Positions 1 to 5,372 of a DNA stretch of 5,512 bases are shown here, in pieces (position 1 is the stretch's first letter; every line of letters starts with the position of its first letter). Position numbers and translations under genes: made by a program. This stretch comes from Balneolales bacterium (GTDB lineage: Bacteria > Bacteroidota > Rhodothermia > Balneolales > Natronogracilivirgulaceae): the NCBI GenBank assembly GCA_007135895.1, contig SLHZ01000140.1, positions 1 through 5,512 on the forward strand, in the 5' to 3' direction. The notes under the pieces were generated by a model, which ran no database searches, was not told the DNA's origin, and was given only the letters and a program-made list of their open reading frames with translations.

Positions 1-423
1 CAGGATAAATTTATCTTTATTGCTTTCGTAGTAGGATTGTGCTTCTGACCGGGTAACGTTGATGTCTTGGTACTGCCTCATGACAGCCTGATTAAAAGCG
101 TCGATCAGCATGGTTTCCTGATTATGTTCAATACGCTGCCGAACTTCTTCTTGCTGATGAAGGCCCAGACGGCGTGCTTCCCGGACTTTGATCTGACGGT
201 TAATCCATCTGTCACGATAGGTCTCAATGATCCGGAGACTGTCATTTTCAAAGTGGCCGGCAGGTATCATGCTTCTCACTTCGCTGAGTGTCAGAGTCTG
301 GTTGCCGACTCGGGCCAGCACCAGGTCATCATCTGTCGGACGCCTCTCTTCACAGGAAGAGAGCAGGAGCAGCGTAAAACATGCTCCAAAGATGATTCTC
401 AGCGATTTTGAAGAGACACTCAT
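1..423 (-). CDS. SurA-like periplasmic lipoprotein, N-terminal part (cut by window edge)
   Basis: The first 141 residues are visible; the reading frame is still open at base 1. The protein starts with a lipoprotein signal: a hydrophobic stretch (about residues 8-21) followed by the lipobox L21-S22-S23-C24, so it is probably lipidated and held in a membrane facing the periplasm. After a charged linker, residues 34-141 look like the helical N-terminal chaperone domain of the SurA family: a short strand-like ARVGNQTLTLSEV segment (37-49), then long amphipathic helices rich in Arg, Glu and Gln, ending in YYESNKDKF (131-139), which in this family usually precedes a parvulin or parvulin-like domain. 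No parvulin signature is reached before the edge, so isomerase activity cannot be judged. The ATG lies 7 bases after the stop of the upstream parvulin lipoprotein gene, so the two are almost certainly co-transcribed. No clear Shine-Dalgarno sequence is seen; translation may be coupled. It is an inferred folding factor for secreted or outer-membrane proteins. Confidence 0.8.
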   Translation of the reverse strand, partial: MSVSSKSLRIIFGACFTLLLLSSCEERRPTDDDLVLARVGNQTLTLSEVRSMIPAGHFENDSLRIIETYRDRWINRQIKVREARRLGLHQQEEVRQRIEHNQETMLIDAFNQAVMRQYQDINVTRSEAQSYYESNKDKFIL

Positions 424-430
424 GGTGGAA

Positions 431-2377
431 TCAGTGGGCGGTGACAAGTACTTCCGGATAGATTTCGACCCGGTACTTTTTACGCATGGCTTCGATCCAT
501 TCCTTTTCCCGGATCATCTGATAATCGGTTACCAGCTTGTTAAAGGCTTCCTCAAAAGTCATGGGACGCGCTTCCAGAATCTCTTCAAGCAGCAGGGTGG
601 TCTGTCTGCGCCGATATTCGAAATAGGGCGAAAATTGTCCCGCTTCCAAATCCTTCAGATTGCTGTAAGGTTCTTCATTGAGATTGGTGATGATATCCCT
701 TCTCATGACTACATTGGAAAAATCTTGCCGGATACTGTCAATGAGTTCACCGGACTCGATTCGTTCTCTCACCTGATCGAGTGTACTGTCGGCACGGGCA
801 GAGAAGCGGATATAGCGATAACGTGTATCAAAGCGATAGTCATTGGTGTTATTTTCAAATATTTCCCTGAGCCGTGCGGTGTCTTGCTGGGCATATGTCC
901 AGATTGAGTCTTCATTGACACGAAACACCGAGAGACCGGTCAGGTAGTCTCTGCTGAGCTCGGAGAATTCGGGGAACCGGCTTCTGGTGAGCGAAATGAG
1001 TTCAGAATCAATGACGGCATCACGATAACGTCCCGACATCGCATGATGATACAGGGGTTCTTCCTCCTGCTCGAGTTGTTCCAGGAGCCACTCAAGGTAA
1101 TCAGCGGCACGGTATTGCTGCCCGTGGAATGAAAAAACAGGTTTAGTGAGCAATTCTTCCGGCAAGTCGGCGGCCCGGAGTCCGGGCTGCAGCTCTTCCC
1201 GCAAAACCTCTTCGAACCGGGCCAGGTTTTCACGATGAAAACGAGCTTTTCCGGTACGTGCGGCATGATCCAGTACGGCACGTTCATTGTCCCTCATGCG
1301 TGGCAGCTGAGCAAGCCTGGCGGACATTTCTTCGCGTATTTCCTCATGAGAGGGTTGGTAGATGGAGTCCAGCTTCACGATGTGCACGCCATAAACACTT
1401 TCAAAGGGCCGGGTGAATTGTCCCGGTTTTTCGATCTGCATGATAGAGTCAGTGAATGCCGGGTCATACATTCCGTACCGGATCCATCCGATTCCTCCTC
1501 CCGAAAGGCGGGACTGTTCGTCCTGGGAGTAAGCCTCCACTACGCTGAACCACTCTTTTCCTTCTTGAAGCTCCCGGTAGGCTTTCTGAGCTGTCACAAG
1601 TATGGAGTCGACCGGCTGACTGGTTCCGCGGGTAAGGAAGAAAATATGCGAAAACCGTTTGTTGGGTCCGGTTGGCCTGCGATCCCTGACATGGACGATA
1701 TGATAGCCGAACTGAGTGCGAAACGGCATGCTAACCTCACCCACCGGTGTGTTGTAGGCGGCATCTTCAAAGGGTTTGACGGCCCATCCGGCAGTAAAGT
1801 AGCCCAGATCGCCCCCCATGCTCTGTCCTCTGCGCTGACTGGAGATTTCATTGGACAGTTTCATAAAATCCTCGCCCTCGGTGAAACGGACCCTGGCTTC
1901 CATGAGCCGGTTCCATGCATACAAAGTGTCACCCGGCGGAGCTTCTTCCGGGAGTTCAATGAGTATGTGTTGCGCGTGGATATGTTCTCCGGCACGTTCA
2001 ACGATCTCATCGAGCAGCTTGTCCCTGATATGCCGCTCTATCCAGAAAGGATAGGCCGACTGTCTTTCATACTCACTGAGTTCGGACAGAATGGCCGGAT
2101 CGTCCATGTAACCGGCGTCACGGGCTATTGCCAGCTTCAGCCGATAGTCCATGTAGAGTGGAAGGAAATCGCTAAGCGCCTGGTCATCGCCGCTATCGGC
2201 TGTCAGAGAGCTGGATTTGTGAAACTGGTTTTTGAGTTCCGCCAGGGTTACGGGTTCGTCAGCGATTTTGCCGATGATGACAGGTTGTTCTGAAGGCTGT
2301 TTTGAGGGTTCGAAAAGTGCGCAACCGTACAGAAATATAAAAGTTGCCACAGCGATCAGTCCGGGAGATCTATGCAT
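431..2377 (-). CDS. Lipoprotein peptidyl-prolyl isomerase with two parvulin domains (SurA/PpiC family)
   Basis: A 648-residue envelope protein. A lipoprotein signal with lipobox L16-Y17-G18-C19 fixes the ATG start, and a purine-rich GAAGAAGAA lies just upstream. Residues about 33-130 form a helical SurA-type N-terminal domain. Parvulin domain 1 (about 131-232) is canonical: QHILI with H137, GGDLGYF (188-194), and FGYHIVHV (223-230) with H226. Parvulin domain 2 (about 242-338) keeps H244 in SHIFF, GGGIGWI (293-299) and YGVHIVKL (329-336), but has Gly where GGD usually has Asp. Residues 340-648 have no canonical domain; about 484-603 resembles a degenerate third parvulin-like unit (RYRYIRFSA at 519-527, ending TTLLLEEI at 593-600) without the catalytic His. 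The family catalyses cis-trans isomerisation of prolyl bonds and chaperones periplasmic and outer-membrane proteins. It heads an operon with the SurA-like gene 7 bases downstream. No convincing promoter was seen between it and the tandem array upstream. Its lipobox codons resemble the array unit. Confidence 0.93.
   Translation of the reverse strand: MHRSPGLIAVATFIFLYGCALFEPSKQPSEQPVIIGKIADEPVTLAELKNQFHKSSSLTADSGDDQALSDFLPLYMDYRLKLAIARDAGYMDDPAILSELSEYERQSAYPFWIERHIRDKLLDEIVERAGEHIHAQHILIELPEEAPPGDTLYAWNRLMEARVRFTEGEDFMKLSNEISSQRRGQSMGGDLGYFTAGWAVKPFEDAAYNTPVGEVSMPFRTQFGYHIVHVRDRRPTGPNKRFSHIFFLTRGTSQPVDSILVTAQKAYRELQEGKEWFSVVEAYSQDEQSRLSGGGIGWIRYGMYDPAFTDSIMQIEKPGQFTRPFESVYGVHIVKLDSIYQPSHEEIREEMSARLAQLPRMRDNERAVLDHAARTGKARFHRENLARFEEVLREELQPGLRAADLPEELLTKPVFSFHGQQYRAADYLEWLLEQLEQEEEPLYHHAMSGRYRDAVIDSELISLTRSRFPEFSELSRDYLTGLSVFRVNEDSIWTYAQQDTARLREIFENNTNDYRFDTRYRYIRFSARADSTLDQVRERIESGELIDSIRQDFSNVVMRRDIITNLNEEPYSNLKDLEAGQFSPYFEYRRRQTTLLLEEILEARPMTFEEAFNKLVTDYQMIREKEWIEAMRKKYRVEIYPEVLVTAH
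2317..2333 (-). repeat. Single copy of the 18-bp array unit inside the lipobox-coding segment
   Basis: The plus-strand bases 2317-2333 match array bases 2665-2681 at 16 of 17 positions, with 14 consecutive identities (CGCAACCGTACAGA, 2320-2333 and 2668-2681). On the minus strand this segment encodes the L-Y-G-C lipobox of the parvulin lipoprotein. Orientation is the same as in the array, and the offset of 348 bases is a multiple of 3. Common origin with the array is inferred; the match itself is direct. Confidence 0.6.
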
Positions 2378-2438
2378 GGGGATTCTTCTTCGCTTTATGA
2401 GTGTTGGTTACTTTTGGATATTTGGTTTTGACAGTACC

Positions 2439-2452
2439 CGGGCAGCTGCCCG
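2439..2452. repeat. 14-bp perfect palindrome at the array edge
   Basis: CGGGCAGCTGCCCG is fully self-complementary and sits at the edge of the tandem array nearest the parvulin lipoprotein gene, about 61 bases upstream of its start codon. Its right arm overlaps the first degenerate repeat unit. It could be an operator for a dimeric regulator or a cruciform or RNA hairpin element; there is no T-tract to make it a terminator. The function is unknown. Confidence 0.5.
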
Positions 2453-2719
2453 CCACTGTACAGAGTTACACTAATGATGCACGGGTACGCAATCGTGCAT
2501 GGATACATAACCGTGCAGAGATACGCAACCGTGTAGAGGTCCGCCACTGTGTGTGGATACGCCACTGTGTGTGGATACGCCACTGTGCAGAGATACGCAA
2601 CCGTGCAGAGATACGCAACCGTGTAGAGGTCCGCCACTGAGCAGAGGTACGTAACTGTGCAGGGGTACGCAACCGTACAGAGGTCCGCCACTGTGTGTGG
2701 ATACGCCACTGTGCAGGGG
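2449..2719. repeat. 18-bp tandem repeat array (minisatellite), about 15 units
   Basis: Thirteen contiguous 18-base units fill 2486-2719 with no spacers, preceded by two degenerate units (2449-2466 and a 19-base unit at 2467-2485). The commonest form is TACGCAACCGTGCAGAGA (2594-2611). There are two main subtypes, one with CAACCGT and one with CCACTGT in the middle; CCACTGTGTGTGG in the second can fold as a 4-bp hairpin (2544-2556). Long exact internal copies (41 bases, 2509-2549 = 2599-2639, offset 90; 35 bases, 2535-2569 = 2679-2713, offset 144) are whole multiples of 18 and point to unequal exchange or slippage. All three minus-strand frames are open over long stretches because 18 is a multiple of 3 and the unit has no stop on that strand, so open frames here are weak evidence of coding; the minus-strand ones begin only at GTG or TTG. 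The array lies between nupC and the parvulin lipoprotein gene and may fall in the latter's leader. Confidence 0.93.
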
Positions 2720-2870
2720 TACACCGGCCCTTGCTTGGAACCGGATTTGAATCAATCAGTAAATATAGGGTTTTTTAAGAACTTTATCCGTTTTATAACG
2801 GATCTCACCGGATTTACGTGTCACGAAAAAAGGAAAATTTCTCGTCGTGATCTGATTCGGATGATTCGGC
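2720..2870. other. Gene-free AT-richer spacer after nupC, with small inverted repeats
   Basis: No gene is supported here. It holds a perfect 7-bp hairpin, ATCCGTT-TTAT-AACGGAT (2786-2803), and a second inverted repeat, TCACGA (2821-2826) with TCGTGA (2845-2850). The second encloses a T-rich minus-strand segment just past the nupC stop. Neither hairpin has a clean T-tract directly after it on the minus strand, so a nupC terminator here is possible but unproven. TATATTTA on the minus strand (2760-2767) is one base off the TAnnTTTG promoter element, but no upstream TTG is properly spaced. Confidence 0.4.
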
Positions 2871-4211
2871 TTAGTACAATATCCCGGCGATGGTTGCGGA
2901 CATCAGGTTGGCCATGGTGCCGGCCATGACGGCTTTGATTCCGAATTCCGCCAGTTCCGATTTTCTTTCAGGCGCCAGACCTCCGATGCCGCCAATCTGA
3001 ATGGCTATGGAGGCGAAATTTGCAAAGCCGCAGAGTGCGAAGGTGGCCATGGCGATGGTTTTGGGATGAAGGGTTTCCAGCCGGATAAATTCGGATAGGT
3101 CCGAGTAGGCAATGAATTCGGTGAGCACGATTTTGGTGCCCAGCATGGAACCTGCCGTTACGGCATCAATCCAGGGGACTCCAATGATGAACATGAGCGG
3201 TGCGAAGATTATGCCCAGGAGAGACTGCATGGTCAGCTCAAAGCCCGGGAACAGACGTTGAACGCCCACGGTATCTCCGAACCAGAGGAAGATGGAGTTA
3301 ATCATGGCCAGAAGTGCGATAAAGGCCAGCAGCATGGCGCCGACATTGAGGGCCAGCCGAAGTCCTTCCGAAGCTCCGGAAGAGGCGGCATCAATGCCGT
3401 TTGCATCCTTTTGTTCGACTGTTATGGCTACATCTCCCATTGTAGACGGTTTGTCGGTCTCGGGATAGAGGATCTTGGCAATCACGATGGCCGCGGGGGC
3501 GGCCATGATGCTTGCTCCCAGCAACTGTTCGGCAAAAAGCTGGCGACCGACTGTGAGGCTCACATCGTTGGCGACCGACCAGGCGTCACCCAGCATCTGA
3601 ATGTATGCGGCCATAATGCCGCCCGCAATGGTGGCCATGCCGCCGGTCATCACGGTCAAAAGCTCCGAGCGCGTCATGTCCTTGATATAGGGCTTGATCA
3701 GCAGCGGAGATTCGGTCTGGCCTATGAAGATATTGGCGGTAACGCTCAGGGTCTCGGCACCGGAGGTGCCAAGGGCCTTGCGCATGGCAGTGGCCATGCC
3801 CCGGACAATAGCCTGCAGAATGCCATAGTGATAGAGAATCGTGGTGATGGATGCGAAAAAGACGATGGTTGGCAGTACCTGAAAAGCGAAAAAATGACCC
3901 AGACTGCCATCCATACCCGGACTCAGGGCCAGATTGCCAAAAAGAAACTGGGCTCCTTCCGTGGTGAAGTTGAGGATGACGACAAAAAAGGAAGAGATGA
4001 ACCGGAAAAGTTCCTTGGGCCAGCCCAGTGGGGAGAACCAGCCGGCCATCTGTTCCCCTTTCAGGATGAATATGCCCAGTGTCACCTGTATGGACAGACC
4101 GATGCTTACGAGCCGCCAGTTGATGTTTCTGCGATTATTGCTGAACAGGGTGGCAATGCCAATAAGGAAAGCCATCCCGAGAATGCCACGAAAAAGGTCG
4201 GTAAAGTCCAT
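2871..4211 (-). CDS. nupC: Concentrative nucleoside transporter (CNT/NupC family)
   Basis: A 446-residue polytopic inner-membrane protein, of normal length for the family. CNT proteins import nucleosides driven by a sodium or proton gradient. Both family signature hairpins are intact. The first has N160 followed by GQTESPLLIKPY (164-175), in which Q165, T166 and E167 correspond to nucleoside-contacting residues of the Vibrio cholerae CNT structure. The second has ALCGFANFASIAIQIGG (392-408), in which N398 and S401 fit the second half of the site. TEFIAY (364-369) matches the conserved NEFVAY-type helix, keeping the Glu (E365) but with Thr for Asn. Hydrophobic segments fill most of the chain; a more polar loop spans about 250-282. 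The gene follows tdk by 80 bases on the same strand with no promoter seen between them, so it is probably co-transcribed with tdk. GGAACC just before the ATG is at best a weak ribosome site. Ion and substrate preference cannot be read with certainty. Confidence 0.95.
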   Translation of the reverse strand: MDFTDLFRGILGMAFLIGIATLFSNNRRNINWRLVSIGLSIQVTLGIFILKGEQMAGWFSPLGWPKELFRFISSFFVVILNFTTEGAQFLFGNLALSPGMDGSLGHFFAFQVLPTIVFFASITTILYHYGILQAIVRGMATAMRKALGTSGAETLSVTANIFIGQTESPLLIKPYIKDMTRSELLTVMTGGMATIAGGIMAAYIQMLGDAWSVANDVSLTVGRQLFAEQLLGASIMAAPAAIVIAKILYPETDKPSTMGDVAITVEQKDANGIDAASSGASEGLRLALNVGAMLLAFIALLAMINSIFLWFGDTVGVQRLFPGFELTMQSLLGIIFAPLMFIIGVPWIDAVTAGSMLGTKIVLTEFIAYSDLSEFIRLETLHPKTIAMATFALCGFANFASIAIQIGGIGGLAPERKSELAEFGIKAVMAGTMANLMSATIAGILY

Positions 4212-4291
4212 GAGGGTTCCGGTTGATGTTGGCAGCTACGGACTGGTATCCGGAGTGTGTCTGCGGTTTCAGGGTGATATGTCGGTTGCGC

Positions 4292-4930
4292 TCAATGATC
4301 CGATTCGGTTTGTTTCTTCTCTGTCTGATTGAACGCGTAGGTGCTTTTGCGCTTTGGATCGTCTACAGGTGGTCGGAAGCAGTGGCGGGCCCGGGGTTCG
4401 TAGGCTTCCGATTCCCCGACAAGAATTCTTTCACTGCTTTTTACTACCCGCTGTGAATAGTTGGCCGGCATACCGCTTTCGGCACAGATGGCGTGCAGCT
4501 TTGTGACGTATTCGGCTATGGCCAGCAATTCGGGAATCGGTTCAAAAGGTTTTCCCTCAAAATCCATGTCCAGTCCGGCAATGATGACCCTTTTGCCGCT
4601 ATTGGCCAGATCATTGGCTACATCTACGAGCCGGTTGTCAAAAAACTGGGCCTCGTCAATACAGACCACCTGGGCATTGCCGGTCATCAGGATGATCTGG
4701 TCGGCCGTAGCGGCTACAATTCCGGGTAATGTCGTGGCATTGTGAGAGACTACATTGACTTCGTCATATCGTTTGTCGATCTCAGGTTTTACGATGACAA
4801 CGCGTTGTCCGGCAAACTGGGCCCGGCGGGCTCTGCGGATGAGTTCTTCGGTCTTCCCGCTGAACATCCCTCCACAGATGACCTCAATCCATCCGATGTT
4901 CCTGGATAAAATAGTGGGTTCACTGATCAT
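4292..4930 (-). CDS. tdk: Thymidine kinase, type II (TK1-like)
   Basis: A 212-residue cytoplasmic enzyme that transfers phosphate from ATP to thymidine, giving dTMP in the salvage pathway. The P-loop GGMFSGKT (20-27), the Walker B/catalytic segment CIDEAQFF (90-97, with E93 the likely catalytic base) and GLDMDF (119-124) are all typical of TK1-like kinases. The lasso region follows (about 147-185). The usual zinc site has two CxxC pairs; here the first reads C149-A-E-S152 and the second A181-R-H-C184, so only one Cys of each pair remains. Substrate-loop residues such as Y158, S159, Q160, R161 and Y177 look conserved. The ATG at 4930 is the sensible start because the next Met (M22) is inside the P-loop. 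A Bacteroidota-type promoter lies 29 bases upstream, no Shine-Dalgarno sequence is visible, and nupC follows in the same operon. The C-terminal tail after about 187 is charged and probably disordered. Enzymes of this family are usually inhibited by dTTP. Confidence 0.96.
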   Translation of the reverse strand: MISEPTILSRNIGWIEVICGGMFSGKTEELIRRARRAQFAGQRVVIVKPEIDKRYDEVNVVSHNATTLPGIVAATADQIILMTGNAQVVCIDEAQFFDNRLVDVANDLANSGKRVIIAGLDMDFEGKPFEPIPELLAIAEYVTKLHAICAESGMPANYSQRVVKSSERILVGESEAYEPRARHCFRPPVDDPKRKSTYAFNQTEKKQTESDH

Positions 4931-4958
4931 GGTTAGCTCTGTTAGCAGTTGATTGTAG

Positions 4959-4988
4959 CAAATATATCTGCCCTATGAGAAAAACAAA
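4959..4988 (-). promoter_or_regulatory. Bacteroidota-type promoter of the tdk-nupC operon
   Basis: Reading the minus strand, TATATTTG (4966 to 4959) fits the -7 consensus TAnnTTTG exactly. TTTG (4988 to 4985) lies 18 bases upstream, close to the expected -33 TTTG spacing of 19-21. Transcription would start near 4952, giving a leader of about 20 bases before the tdk ATG. The site lies after the upstream terminator, so tdk-nupC can be an independent transcription unit. The match is direct; activity is inferred. Confidence 0.7.
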
Positions 4989-5053
4989 AATGAAAACTGG
5001 AAAAGAGAGGGGTAAAGCAGACGAATAAGCGGCAGCGGGAAGAATAATGGGGG

Positions 5054-5093
5054 ATAAAAAATGAAGCCCCCGGCAGAATCAGTGCCGGGGGCT
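5054..5093 (-). terminator. Strong intrinsic terminator (minus strand)
   Basis: An 11-bp perfect stem, AGCCCCCGGCA (5065-5075) with TGCCGGGGGCT (5083-5093), closes a 7-base loop. On the minus strand it is followed by TCATTTTTTAT, with six T residues at 5056-5061. No T-tract follows on the plus strand, so it works for minus-strand transcription. It separates the upstream transcript from the tdk promoter. Confidence 0.88.
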
Positions 5094-5108
5094 GGAAACT
5101 TAGAGGTC

Positions 5109-5168
5109 AATGTAGTTTTTCGTGTCCTGTCCATGCAGTGCATATTGCTTGCTGCACTTACCTACATT
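5109..5168 (-). ncRNA. Candidate structured small RNA or 3' UTR element
   Basis: On the minus strand, AATGTAG (5168-5162) pairs perfectly with CTACATT (5115-5109). It encloses a second stem, AGTGCA (5158-5153) with TGCACT (5142-5137), which has a 10-base loop. Sixteen bases after the outer stem comes the strong terminator, as expected for the 3' end of a small RNA; the transcript would be roughly 110-150 bases. I do not recognise it as SRP RNA, 6S RNA, tmRNA, RNase P RNA or a tRNA, and no promoter was found. It could equally be the 3' untranslated end of the TPR-like gene's mRNA, or chance pairing. Confidence 0.28.
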
Positions 5169-5194
5169 ACGAAGCAGGAGCTGATTTGTTGCAT

Positions 5195-5242
5195 AAAAAA
5201 AACCGGCTTTGCAGGGTCCGACTTTCGGTCTGTGTCGAAGCC
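5195..5242 (-). terminator. Possible terminator with an eight-T tract (minus strand)
   Basis: Eight consecutive T residues on the minus strand (5202 to 5195) follow GGCTT (5242-5238) paired with AAGCC (5209-5205) and two G residues. A small inner hairpin, CCGA-AAG-TCGG, lies at 5228-5218. The stem is short and interrupted, so efficiency is doubtful. It would end the TPR-like gene's transcript about 170 bases past its stop codon and leave the structured segment at 5109-5168 as a separate unit. Confidence 0.42.
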
Positions 5243-5266
5243 CGATATGTTTCTGCCTGCGCTCTT

Positions 5267-5298
5267 CGGATATCGTGTGGTGCGGATATCGTGAGTGA
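5267..5298. repeat. 16-bp direct repeat, two copies
   Basis: CGGATATCGTGTGGTG (5267-5282) is followed immediately by CGGATATCGTGAGTGA (5283-5298). The first 11 bases are identical and 12 of 16 match overall. GGATACC just after may be the trace of a third copy. It lies between the TPR-like gene and the terminators; no function can be assigned. Confidence 0.6.
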
Positions 5299-5372
5299 GG
5301 ATACCTTGTCTGTGTGGACACGGTGTCACTTTCCGGCCCGATGATTTTATTGGTCTGTGCGGTCAGCCGTGC

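Noticed and set aside
1235..2293. A 352-codon plus-strand frame inside the parvulin lipoprotein gene
   Set aside because: It lies wholly antisense to a gene with a lipobox and two parvulin domains, and its translation shows no recognisable domain.
2409..2416. TACTTTTG as a plus-strand TAnnTTTG promoter reading into the array
   Set aside because: The element fits, but no TTG lies 18-21 bases upstream and there is no plus-strand gene to express.
2449..2719. CRISPR array
   Set aside because: Units of 18 bases abut directly with no unique spacers, and no cas-like gene is present in the window.
2395..2724. A repeat protein gene on the minus strand with Thr-Val-Ala-Tyr hexapeptides
   Set aside because: The start is GTG with no ribosome site, the frame is open only because the unit length is a multiple of 3, and the other two minus frames are equally open.
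2786..2803. Intrinsic terminator of nupC
   Set aside because: The 7-bp stem is perfect, but the bases following it on the minus strand are A-rich, not a T-tract, so it is listed only as a hairpin.
3258..4226. A 322-codon plus-strand frame antisense to nupC
   Set aside because: It is the shadow of a well-conserved transporter; the translation is rich in His and Gly and lacks any family features.
5109..5168. Known housekeeping RNA (SRP RNA, 6S, tmRNA, RNase P) or a tRNA
   Set aside because: None of the conserved sequence blocks or the cloverleaf could be found on either strand.
5100..5321. A 73-codon minus-strand frame ending just before the strong terminator
   Set aside because: It starts at GTG, contains the T8 tract and the terminator-like hairpin, and has no recognisable protein features. 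The closeness of its stop to the terminator is noted, but is not enough.
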